Position numbers and translations under genes: made by a program. Positions 17,114-24,970 of a stretch of DNA of 64,000 bases are shown here, piece after piece. Location of the stretch: the NCBI RefSeq assembly GCF_018310345.1, contig NZ_JAGXBY010000003.1:434001-498000 (forward strand), read 5' to 3'. Below the pieces are notes generated by a model. The model searched no databases. It saw only the letters and a list, made by a program, of their open reading frames with translations, and was not told the DNA's origin. The stretch is from Ornithinibacillus massiliensis (lineage in GTDB: Bacteria; Bacillota; Bacilli; Bacillales; Amphibacillaceae). Numbering within the stretch: position 1 is the stretch's first letter; every line of letters begins with the position of its first letter.

Positions 17114-18604
17114 CTACTTCACTTGTACATCCTGCCTTCGTTGTACATACCACGTATTCATCGCAGCCGCATATTCAAATGGAATATCCTGAATCGTCTC
17201 GTGTCGAGGTGGGATAGAACGATTAATGGTAGTGACAGACGCAACCGAAAAAAATCGCTGTAACACCGATTGCGAATAGTTCATTTCAATCACATTTTTC
17301 CTTTTCGTGATAAACATGTTACTCGTAAAGCCACCATGCCACCACAGAACCTGATCTTCTGTAAAGGCATATTTCGTGTGCACATAATCCAGTATGCGCT
17401 GGACGACAATCAAAACAAATAGACCGATAATCGCAATCCACCATGCTTGTTTTAATTGGAAAAGGTCTGGTTTGAAATAAATTAAGGCAATCGTTGCGAA
17501 TATCCATACCCAGCTTGGCCTTACTAGCTTCACCCATAATGCATTACGAGGAAGCCTGTGCAATGTTACATCTAATTGATAGCTCGGCAATAATTCTTCG
17601 ATTAGTTGATAAGCCTTCGCTACAGGTAAGAAAGGATAAAGTGAATTCACATTTACCTCACTATCTAGAACTCGGTTAGAGGAACTAATTAATTTCACTT
17701 CCGCTAAGCCAAATAGCCGCTTGATCCATGTCTGGTTAATCTCCAAGCCTTGAATTTTCCGTTTCTCAATGACGAACTGACTTTCATCCAGTACACCGCG
17801 CTCAATGTAGATATGGCTTGCATCAGAGGAAATCTCATATTTCCCATAGCGTATAAACGTTCTAGCAACACCAAATCCAACTGCAACGAAGACTAACAAG
17901 ATAATCAAGATGGCAACTAACCACTTACTAGCTAGTAACACTTGGAGGATTCCTTCCACTTCATCCTCGTCAGGTAAGAAGGGCTGAATATAATCCCACG
18001 CCCCAAAAGCAATGGGAATAATGGCTAAGAAGCTTAGCGATGTGAAGCTTGCCTTCCATAAATCCTTTCGTTCTGGGGTGAAATGTATGGTTCTGTTTGG
18101 CTTGGATAAGGATTCTTCTACCGGCACTTGTTCCTCTAGCTCAATATGATCCGTAGATACGGTTTCATTCTCTTTACCAGCTTGAACCAAGTCTATCAAA
18201 TAGTTCGCATAATCCTTAGTCACCACATCAAAATGAATGGAATCATCATCCCCATCCATCGCTGTTTCAAATGTTATTGAGGTAACACCAAGTATTTTAT
18301 GGAAAACCATTGTTTTTCTCGTTACATTTTGAACTTTCGAGAATGGAATCGTATTTGTCTGCTTCACAAAGACCCCTTTATAGAGGTGAAAGGTGCGCTC
18401 ATGCCATTCATATTTTTCCACAAACCACGCAAGAACAATATGTATGAGCCGTAATACTGCAATAATGATAAAGGCATACCGACCATATTCAAATAGCCAA
18501 AACTCAGAATCCTTTCTAAGCACAAATAAGAGAAGAATAATAAAAAAGCTGTTTTTTACAAATTGATAGATTCGAAAAGCCATAGTCAATGGATGGTACC
18601 GCAT
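17114..18604 (-). CDS. ydbT: PH-domain membrane protein, YdbT-like
   Basis: A 496-residue membrane protein with three bacterial PH (bPH_2) modules separated by helix pairs. The modules are recognisable by HLYKGVFVKQTNTIPFSKVQNVTRK (about 80), HIYIERGVLDESQFVIEKRKIQGLEINQ (about 285) and WWHGGFTSNMFITKRKNVIEMNYSQS (about 430). YdbS/YdbT of Bacillus subtilis form such a pair and are linked to resistance to membrane-active bacteriocins. It begins within the stop codon of the ydbS-like gene (TAATG), so translation is coupled. Orthology is inferred from architecture and gene order. Confidence 0.83.
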   Translation of the reverse strand: MRYHPLTMAFRIYQFVKNSFFIILLLFVLRKDSEFWLFEYGRYAFIIIAVLRLIHIVLAWFVEKYEWHERTFHLYKGVFVKQTNTIPFSKVQNVTRKTMVFHKILGVTSITFETAMDGDDDSIHFDVVTKDYANYLIDLVQAGKENETVSTDHIELEEQVPVEESLSKPNRTIHFTPERKDLWKASFTSLSFLAIIPIAFGAWDYIQPFLPDEDEVEGILQVLLASKWLVAILIILLVFVAVGFGVARTFIRYGKYEISSDASHIYIERGVLDESQFVIEKRKIQGLEINQTWIKRLFGLAEVKLISSSNRVLDSEVNVNSLYPFLPVAKAYQLIEELLPSYQLDVTLHRLPRNALWVKLVRPSWVWIFATIALIYFKPDLFQLKQAWWIAIIGLFVLIVVQRILDYVHTKYAFTEDQVLWWHGGFTSNMFITKRKNVIEMNYSQSVLQRFFSVASVTTINRSIPPRHETIQDIPFEYAAAMNTWYVQRRQDVQVK

Positions 18605-19092
18605 TATTCATCCACTTCCTTCAACTTCGCATATTCGATTAACCGCTCCCTTAATTCGAGCGCTTTCGTTTCTTCTAAAGCTGGAATCACATGGGAAGAC
18701 CCCATCGTTTCAACCTTAATGGAACGGGTCTGATAACGTTTCATAATTGGACCTTGTACAGTTGATACGGATTGAACCTTTGTCATCGGAACCGTTACCC
18801 ATTCCTTTTTCAGCACACCATAGCTTAATTGTAGATATTCTTCATCCACTTGATAGCTCCAGCTCCGGTACAAATAGATAGGCTCAATAAACGACCAAAT
18901 AAACCCTACTATCGTAAACACAAGTGCCGCCAGCAATATCCAAAAAGCCCACATCGGCCATGCGAATAGATGATATAACCAAAATAGGATTCCGACCACC
19001 GCCAATCCAACCATATTGGTCAGCGTGTCCGAAATCATACGTATTTTAGGGAAGGATGGTGATAACGTATGTGCTAATTTTCTATCACGCAT
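18604..19092 (-). CDS. ydbS: PH-domain membrane protein, YdbS-like
   Basis: A 162-residue protein with two N-terminal membrane helices (about 25-75) and one bPH_2 domain (about 80-150), including LQLSYGVLKKEWVTVPMTKVQSVSTVQGP. The pairing of a short one-module protein with a long three-module protein matches YdbS/YdbT. The ATG at 19092 is used because AGGAGG lies nine bases upstream; longer readings would place that site inside the gene. Confidence 0.83.
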   Translation of the reverse strand: MRDRKLAHTLSPSFPKIRMISDTLTNMVGLAVVGILFWLYHLFAWPMWAFWILLAALVFTIVGFIWSFIEPIYLYRSWSYQVDEEYLQLSYGVLKKEWVTVPMTKVQSVSTVQGPIMKRYQTRSIKVETMGSSHVIPALEETKALELRERLIEYAKLKEVDE

Positions 19093-19125
19093 ATGTAGAG
19101 ACCTCCTTATTATTTGCACAGTAGA

Positions 19126-19623
19126 TTACTTATTTTTCTTTCTACCATGGTATAACAACTCTATTATTAAGATAATCAAAGCCACCCCTATTGCAATGAT
19201 AAAGCTATTCATTTGGTTGATCTCCAGTAATAGCGCAATCCAATAGAATACGAATGTTCGAGAAAGCAGGATAATGACATGATAGATTATCCTTTTTCCA
19301 ACTATATATTTAACCACTATCTCTATGATACTATCTATTGTAAACAGATAAATGAGGATGAAAATGGTCAGCATGATTAATTGATTCATACTCAACTGTA
19401 GAGAAAACAGCATATCGACTACATTTGCTGAACCAAGTATCGTCAATAAAATGATGGCAATAGCAACTGTTGGCGTTAAGGCTAGCAATACCGATACAAA
19501 CCAAACCATCCATATACTCATCTTTTCCTCTTCTGGTTCTTTTTGATTACTTTTGTACACAAATGCTAAAATCAGTACCAATGAGATACTATAGACCACT
19601 GCTAACGTAACGAAGATTTTCAT
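19126..19623 (-). CDS. Integral membrane protein of unknown function
   Basis: About 165 residues with four or five hydrophobic helices, the charged loop KSNQKEPEEEKM after the first, and a basic tail GRKKNK. I do not recognise the family. It starts 33 bases upstream of the ydbS-like gene on the same strand and may be co-transcribed. GGATGTG, four bases before the ATG at 19623, resembles a ribosome binding site; ATG at 19632 is possible. Confidence 0.65.
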   Translation of the reverse strand: MKIFVTLAVVYSISLVLILAFVYKSNQKEPEEEKMSIWMVWFVSVLLALTPTVAIAIILLTILGSANVVDMLFSLQLSMNQLIMLTIFILIYLFTIDSIIEIVVKYIVGKRIIYHVIILLSRTFVFYWIALLLEINQMNSFIIAIGVALIILIIELLYHGRKKNK

Positions 19624-19908
19624 ACAACACATCCAATCTATTAGACTTTATTTCATTCTAAAATAGATAAAAGAGGGTTCACTGATAACTATAGTACGAA
19701 AATATAGGCTAAAGGTTTCACGATTACTTTTTTAAAGCAGGGGCAAAACTCCCTCATGCATGATGATTGAAAAGCTGTAGGGTTTCTAAATAGCTATACC
19801 TCCCTCCATTGTAATCATCCCTCATATTTTTTCCTAGTGTTCTGTTCTGTTGCGCTTTTTCCTTTAGTAAAAAGGTAATAGTGGACAGAAAACGATCACC
19901 TTGGAATT

Positions 19909-20235
19909 CTAACAGCCTGACTTCTTCCTCACTAAATTCTGCAATTCCTTATGAAATCGCGCCTTCACTTCAGGGGCTACTTGCTGAGCCTCTTCCGCCC
20001 ACACCTGCATCTCTTCCAGGTAATCATTTTCCACCTGTATTGGTGCAGCAATATCAGCAATCGTTGGTGGGAAGGGATTTTGCGAAACATAGTGGGTAAG
20101 ATTATCCATCACCTGTTGGTATTCCATCTTCTCTAATAGCGGAATCAAAAATGTCATCCGCTCCTTTTTCACATTAAACTTCGGATATAGCTCCTTTATC
20201 AACTGTAAAATATCAATTGCTTCCTGCCGGTTCAC
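19909..20235 (-). CDS. G39P-like phage helicase loader/inhibitor
   Basis: A 108-residue protein whose N-terminus, MNRQEAIDILQLIKELYPKFNVKKERMTFLIPLLEKMEYQQVM, and NPFPPTIADI motif match the phage SPP1 G39P family, which loads and restrains the replicative helicase G40P. GTG at 20235 overlaps the stop of the DnaD gene. No helicase, integrase or virion genes are near, so this is a leftover or captured replication module. Confidence 0.72.
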   Translation of the reverse strand: MNRQEAIDILQLIKELYPKFNVKKERMTFLIPLLEKMEYQQVMDNLTHYVSQNPFPPTIADIAAPIQVENDYLEEMQVWAEEAQQVAPEVKARFHKELQNLVRKKSGC

Positions 20236-20954
20236 TAGCCCTCCCTCCTCAATTCATCAAATAATGCTTGATAATCATCCTGCTCATTTTTCGGAAATGG
20301 AACAGTCTTTTGCACCTGTTTTAACCGATCCTTCCGATAAGCTAGCACGTCTTTTACCGTCTCCAGTCCATTTTCAAGCCATTCTTCTAAAATTCTCACC
20401 ACATACTTTACCGTCCTCGCACCGTTATCTGCACCATGCTCAATCGCTGCCAAAATCAATTCATCCGACATCTTATCCCTATAGCTCAGCAATTCTTCCC
20501 GCCCAAATATACTCATCATGCCAATATGTGTTTCATAAAAATAAATAATAGCTTGCTCGTCCGCCTGTCTTTCTTGTCCATGTCTTTGTCTATGTATGGG
20601 CAAATAAATTGACCGATATGGGTCTACAATTTGGACCGCCTGGTCAACAGAATGGACAGATGAGTCAAGTGTTTTGACTAAGGAAATAATTTGATATTCC
20701 CCAGCACACCCCTTTGATCCTTTCTTATAATGAATTAACTTGTTCTCCTTTAGCATATTTCTCGCATTAATAAGCCCCTGCTTCGATAGACCTGTTATTT
20801 CCTGAAGGGTAGAATTTGGTGCATTGAACTTCCTTTTCCAACCCACGGTAGCATTCACTTCCATTAAGGCATACCACAAGGAAATTGCACTATTCGTTAG
20901 TTTATGCTTCTTTCTCCATTTTCGAAAAGCCATCGTTTCCAAATTAAAATCCAT
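20235..20954 (-). CDS. DnaD-domain phage replication initiator
   Basis: A 239-residue protein. The N-terminal part (1-100) is a winged-helix region with FRKWRKKHKLTNSAISLWYALMEVNA, common in phage replication proteins. The C-terminal part (about 130-215) is a DnaD-like domain: YFYETHIGMMSIFGREELLSYRDKMSDELILAAIEHG...VKYVVRILEEWLENGLETVKDV. It should open the origin and recruit the helicase loader. ATG at 20954 is better placed after GAGGGA than the ATG six bases earlier. Confidence 0.85.
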   Translation of the reverse strand: MDFNLETMAFRKWRKKHKLTNSAISLWYALMEVNATVGWKRKFNAPNSTLQEITGLSKQGLINARNMLKENKLIHYKKGSKGCAGEYQIISLVKTLDSSVHSVDQAVQIVDPYRSIYLPIHRQRHGQERQADEQAIIYFYETHIGMMSIFGREELLSYRDKMSDELILAAIEHGADNGARTVKYVVRILEEWLENGLETVKDVLAYRKDRLKQVQKTVPFPKNEQDDYQALFDELRREG

Positions 20955-20983
20955 TATCATTCCCTCACTTTCTGCTAGCTTTT

Positions 20984-21172
20984 TTATTCATTTTCCAGAC
21001 TCTTTTTCGCCTGGTCTTGTACCCATAAATCGATGGAATCCTTCGTAAATAAAATCCGATTCCGTAGCTTTAGATGTGGAATCTGCTTCAGCTTGACCAT
21101 GGTGTAGATCGTATCCGTGTGCACACCTAGATAATTGGCAACTTCTTTAACTGTTAAAGTTCGACGTTTCAT
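20984..21172 (-). CDS. Small helix-turn-helix protein, excisionase-like
   Basis: A 62-residue MerR/excisionase-type winged HTH: LTVKEVANYLGVHTDTIYTMVKLKQIPHLKLRNRILFTKDSIDLWV, matching the HTH_17 (excise) family. AGGAGG lies six bases before ATG. It heads the replication-type trio and probably regulates it or acts as excisionase, though no integrase is present. Confidence 0.82.
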   Translation of the reverse strand: MKRRTLTVKEVANYLGVHTDTIYTMVKLKQIPHLKLRNRILFTKDSIDLWVQDQAKKSLENE

Positions 21173-21624
21173 GATAGACCTCCTTTCCTTTAGCGAGTTG
21201 CTGGTTTATTTCGGATTGTTTTGGTTCTTCATAGTTATAATCGAGGCGAGGGAGGAAAAAGAGGCATTGGTGGTGAAAAAATTTGTTAGGATTGAGTTGA
21301 ATGATAGAAAGCATTTTTGTTTAGGATGGGAATGGTTTGATTGTTTTATAGGACAATATAGTATTTACTTGATATATTGATACACCTAAGTTCTAAGAAT
21401 CTAAAGTGATGACAAAGGACTTCTAAGAATAATTAATATTGCATTTTGTCACAGCTACGATAATGCAATATAATGAAATCCAGAGTGATAGTTAGATATT
21501 GATACGAAACCAACTAGCAGGCCTAAAAGTATGGAGGACAGGTTTAATGAAAGGAAGAAATCCATTTTTTCATAGATAACTAGATTATAAAGTTAATTTC
21601 CATTTTAATACTTGGGGTGATGTT
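21173..21624. other. Divergent intergenic region with direct repeats
   Basis: This 452-bp A+T-rich gap separates the Xis-like gene (minus) from the APH gene (plus). It holds two TTCTAAGAAT copies (21391, 21421) and a possible ten-codon leader peptide at 21547-21579 (GGAGG upstream, ATG to TAA). No convincing gene is present otherwise. Confidence 0.5.
21391..21430. repeat. Two TTCTAAGAAT repeats 30 bp apart
   Basis: Identical 10-mers at 21391-21400 and 21421-21430, each with the palindromic core TTCT-A-AGAA. Thirty bp is about three helical turns, as in paired repressor operators. Confidence 0.6.
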
Positions 21625-22530
21625 GTGAGTGAAACATTAATAAATCAGATTCCAATAATAAGCGATTACAAAGAAATTATAGAAATCACAAAGGGCTTTT
21701 CCTCAGATGAAAAATTTCTTATACATATGAAAGATGGTACTAATAAATTTCTACTTCGGATGTTCGATTTAGAAGAGTTGGAAGTAAAGAAGACAGAATA
21801 CTCTATTTTAGAAAAGATGCAGGGTTATAATGTTACCTGTTCAAAACCGATTTCAATTGGTGAGGTAGGTAATCGAGGATATATGGTCACATCCTATATA
21901 GAGGGCAAGGATGCTGAGAATGAAATCCTAAAATACTCAGAACAAGAGCAATTTAATATTGGTATTGAGGCTGGAATAGAATTAAGAAAGATGCACCAAT
22001 TATCTGCTCCAGCTCATATTACTTCGTGGTATTCAAGGAAAATTGAAAAACATAACAAATATATAAATGCCTACTTAGATTGTGGGGTTAAAGTTAAGAA
22101 TGACCATATCATAATGAAATTTATTGATGAGAATATTCATCTCATGAAACAACGCACGAACTTATTTCAACATGATGATTTTCACCTTGGAAACATCATT
22201 GTGAATAATAAAAAATTCGCTGGAGTTATTGACTTTGGTAGGTATGATTGGGGTGATCCTATTCACGAATTTCTGAAGATAGGAATTTTTAGTCGTGGAG
22301 TAAGCATTCCCTTTTCAATAGGACAAATCAAAGGTTATTTTAATAATAAAGAACCAGATGAAGCATTTTGGAGATTGTATTCACTATACTTAGCAATGTG
22401 CGTTTTCTCCACTGTAGTATGGACTTTAAAAACTATTCCAAACGACATGAATGAGATGTTAGATAAAGTGTATATGTATTTAGAAGATCATGATTACTTC
22501 AGTAGATTAATACCTAAGTGGTATCAATAG
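21625..22530 (+). CDS. APH-family phosphotransferase
   Basis: A 301-residue kinase of the aminoglycoside phosphotransferase/choline kinase fold. Catalytic loop QHDDFHLGNIIVNNKK (about residue 185) has the Asp and Asn, and the metal-binding motif is GVIDFGRYDWGDP. Related enzymes phosphorylate aminoglycosides, macrolides or small metabolites; the sequence is not close enough to a known resistance enzyme for me to name a drug. GTG at 21625 follows GGGGTGATG. Its low GC and accessory neighbours suggest acquisition. A terminator follows. Confidence 0.85.
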   Translation: MSETLINQIPIISDYKEIIEITKGFSSDEKFLIHMKDGTNKFLLRMFDLEELEVKKTEYSILEKMQGYNVTCSKPISIGEVGNRGYMVTSYIEGKDAENEILKYSEQEQFNIGIEAGIELRKMHQLSAPAHITSWYSRKIEKHNKYINAYLDCGVKVKNDHIIMKFIDENIHLMKQRTNLFQHDDFHLGNIIVNNKKFAGVIDFGRYDWGDPIHEFLKIGIFSRGVSIPFSIGQIKGYFNNKEPDEAFWRLYSLYLAMCVFSTVVWTLKTIPNDMNEMLDKVYMYLEDHDYFSRLIPKWYQ

Positions 22531-22560
22531 AATCTTCATTGATGGCGGGCAAGGTTATAT

Positions 22561-22589
22561 AAGACGGTCTTTAATTGGATCGTCTTTTT
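22561..22589 (+). terminator. Terminator after the APH gene
   Basis: Arms AAGACGGTC (22561-22569) and GATCGTCTT (22578-22586) with one wobble pair, followed by TTTTC. Confidence 0.8.
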
Positions 22590-22706
22590 CTATACGATTA
22601 ATCATATTATTGGAATATTATGTTAGTATTTAGATAGTAGTTATATGCTAATGGGCCAGGTTAGTAAGGAAATGTAACCATATTATTGACAATTGAGGTG
22701 AAGTTA

Positions 22707-23138
22707 ATGAAAAAACTAATTGTTTTAATCCTCGTAATTGGGCTCAGTTTGGTTGGATGCAGTCAAGATGTAACTAATAGTAATAACGAAATAAACCTTT
22801 CCACAAAAGAAAGGATTTATAGCAAAGCGTGGGACGGTAATCCCGTAATGGTTAAACAAAAGAATAGTAACGGTAATTATGAACTAATTAATGAAATAAC
22901 TGATAGTGAAGTAGTTAAAGAAATTATAGAGGCTTTAGGTAATGCCAACTGGCAAGAGAATATCAAACTAGATATACGTCCCCCAGATTATAAATTTACT
23001 TGGAATTCTTATGAACACCATGTTTGGTTAAATGAAAATGGGACATTAGAACTTATCATCGTCGGGCAATCGAATTATGTTACGTTATCTGAAGCAGCTT
23101 CTGAGATGGTATTTGAAATCTTAACTGGAAGAAAATAA
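22707..23138 (+). CDS. Small lipoprotein of unknown function
   Basis: A 143-residue protein with signal peptide MKKLIVLILVIGLSLVGC; LVGC is the lipobox, so it is anchored outside the membrane. The rest is a mixed alpha/beta domain without a recognised motif, with the conserved-looking block PDYKFTWNSYEHHVWLNENGTLELI. GAGGTG six bases before the ATG at 22707 fixes the start. Confidence 0.75.
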   Translation: MKKLIVLILVIGLSLVGCSQDVTNSNNEINLSTKERIYSKAWDGNPVMVKQKNSNGNYELINEITDSEVVKEIIEALGNANWQENIKLDIRPPDYKFTWNSYEHHVWLNENGTLELIIVGQSNYVTLSEAASEMVFEILTGRK

Positions 23139-23221
23139 TAAAATCCCTAAGCAGGCGCAAGAGTTAAACAAGGTAAGCAAGCTAGATATTTAACGAATCT
23201 ATGTTAGATGGAGGGATTATA

Positions 23222-23437
23222 TTGAAAGACAAGGAGACTAATGAGTTTGAGATTACGATAAATGCTATTAATCGCCTTACGGAAGAGGATGCTAAATCGT
23301 TGTTAAAATTAACCTATGGATTTGTTAATACTGCTATGACGGAGAATGGCGGGGATAAAATGAAATTAGAAGTTGTCGATAAGCTATCAGATATTTATAA
23401 ACGAATTCCAGAATTAAATGAGTTAAGAAATAGATAA
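23222..23437 (+). CDS. Small acidic protein of unknown function
   Basis: A 71-residue soluble helical protein with KETNEFEITINAINRLTEEDAKSLLKLTYGFVNTAM. I do not recognise it. TTG at 23222 is chosen because GGAGGG lies six bases upstream; the ATG at 23201 has no site. Confidence 0.6.
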   Translation: MKDKETNEFEITINAINRLTEEDAKSLLKLTYGFVNTAMTENGGDKMKLEVVDKLSDIYKRIPELNELRNR

Positions 23438-23699
23438 AAGCGCTTTATTTAAACACCAATAAATAAATAGAATATGTTTAAATGCTTATTTGGGAATTTT
23501 AAAAGCACAAGTTCGATTCCCATATCATAGGAATATTTAATTTCCAGTAAAAACTACTCTTCAAAATGAGTAAAAAATGTTTCATTTGAATAAACATTGT
23601 CGTATAATATTTTAATTCTCAAACTACTATTTCCCCACCCTTTTGTTCATACTGTTATTACGAATAATCTAGAAAGCTATAAAAATAAGGATGACGATC
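23438..23699. other. Intergenic A+T-rich stretch
   Basis: These 262 bases between the small acidic protein and the CAP gene show no gene and no strong hairpin. It presumably carries the promoter of the CAP gene. Confidence 0.4.
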
Positions 23700-24827
23700 A
23701 TGCCTAAATTAAGAACTATACTATTTTTAGTTTTATTGATAGGGGTACTTTGGCATTTTTATGGAGATGCCTTCCAGGAATCTGGCTACCGAGGTACTTA
23801 TGACAAAATGAAACACGATGTAGAAGAAATAATGGATAGTCCCAGAATTGCCTTAACACTGGATACCCTTAAACAAGAATTTGAGCTCCTCTGGAATAAG
23901 TTCAGCTCGAATAAGGAGAATATTTCTCCTACAGAGCCAACACCAGATGCGCCAAAATTAACGCAGCCGACAGATCAAACCTTTTCTATCCATAATATTG
24001 AAATTGGTGATATGCGCTCCGAGGTGGAAAAACAAGTTGGAAAACCAAATCGTTCCACATTAAATGAATACGGCGTCGAATGGGCTACCTACCATGAGAA
24101 TTACCATAACTTCCTCATGATAGCGTATGATTCCTCAGACAAGGTTGCTGGACTATACACAAATCAAGACTTATTATCATCGAAAGTTGGAATAACATTC
24201 AACAGCACAAGAAAAGACGTGTTGTCCACTCTAGATGACCCGATCAAAGCAATTCGCAAGGGAAGGATTCTCTACCAGGTACAAGAAACCGACGAGTACA
24301 ATACCTTTTTAATCGATAACAATTATGTCACGATTTTTTATGATCTGCATGAAAACAATAGAGTGACTGCTATTCAAATCATCAGTGCTGATTTAGAAAA
24401 ACAGAAAGCAGCCTATTTTGGAGATGCAACGTCAGCATTACAACAAGGGTTAGAATATCAATTATTCGACCTTACGAATGCCGAACGAGTAAAGCGAGGG
24501 CTCTCTGTTCTTTCCTGGGAAGAACCATTACGAAAAACAGCCCGTGATCATAGTGCAGACATGGCGAAGAATAACTACTTTAGCCATGAAAACCTAGAAG
24601 GAAAATCCCCCTTTGACCGAATGGCCGACGACGCCATATCCTTCCGTGGAGCTGGCGAAAACCTCGCAACCGGTCAGCCAAGCAGTATCTTTGCCCATGA
24701 AGGATTGATGAATTCGCTGGGTCATAGGGAAAATATCTTAAAAGCTGGATTTGATTCCTTAGCGGTTGGGGTTGCTTTTAATGAGGAGAATCAGCCGTTT
24801 TATACGGAGAATTTTTTGAGGAAGTGA
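23700..24827 (+). CDS. CAP-domain protein with CAP-associated N-terminal domain
   Basis: A 375-residue protein: N-terminal membrane anchor, a linker with coiled-coil character, a CAP-associated domain (about 95-235, starting FSIHNIEIGDMRSEVEKQVGKPNR), and a C-terminal CAP/SCP domain (about 250-375) with FDLTNAERVKRGLSVLSWEEPL, ARDHSADMAKNNYFSHENLEGKSPFDRM and GAGENLATG. This is the YkwD/YlbC-like secreted architecture, linked to envelope and sporulation functions, of unknown mechanism. ATG at 23700 has AAGGATG six bases upstream. Confidence 0.87.
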   Translation: MPKLRTILFLVLLIGVLWHFYGDAFQESGYRGTYDKMKHDVEEIMDSPRIALTLDTLKQEFELLWNKFSSNKENISPTEPTPDAPKLTQPTDQTFSIHNIEIGDMRSEVEKQVGKPNRSTLNEYGVEWATYHENYHNFLMIAYDSSDKVAGLYTNQDLLSSKVGITFNSTRKDVLSTLDDPIKAIRKGRILYQVQETDEYNTFLIDNNYVTIFYDLHENNRVTAIQIISADLEKQKAAYFGDATSALQQGLEYQLFDLTNAERVKRGLSVLSWEEPLRKTARDHSADMAKNNYFSHENLEGKSPFDRMADDAISFRGAGENLATGQPSSIFAHEGLMNSLGHRENILKAGFDSLAVGVAFNEENQPFYTENFLRK

Positions 24828-24834
24828 GTGGGGT

Positions 24835-24871
24835 TTGGCTGGGATCTCTTTCGATTATCTATCCCAGCCAA
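24835..24871. terminator. Hairpin between convergent genes
   Basis: Perfect 11-bp arms TTGGCTGGGAT (24835-24845) and ATCCCAGCCAA (24861-24871), 15-base loop. No clear T-run; it serves the CAP gene or both directions. Confidence 0.65.
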
Positions 24872-24970
24872 CAATCATTATAAGGACAAAATGCTTTAAA
24901 GGTAGAGTCGATGACTGTTAAAAATTCGACTCATCCTTGGGCTGCCTACAGTATCCAAAAAACTACAATG

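Noticed and set aside
19909..21172. A complete prophage
   Set aside because: Only three replication-type genes are present; no integrase, packaging, head, tail or lysis genes flank them.
21135..21380. An 81-residue plus-strand frame opposite the Xis-like gene
   Set aside because: It begins antisense to a well-supported gene and has no ribosome binding site.
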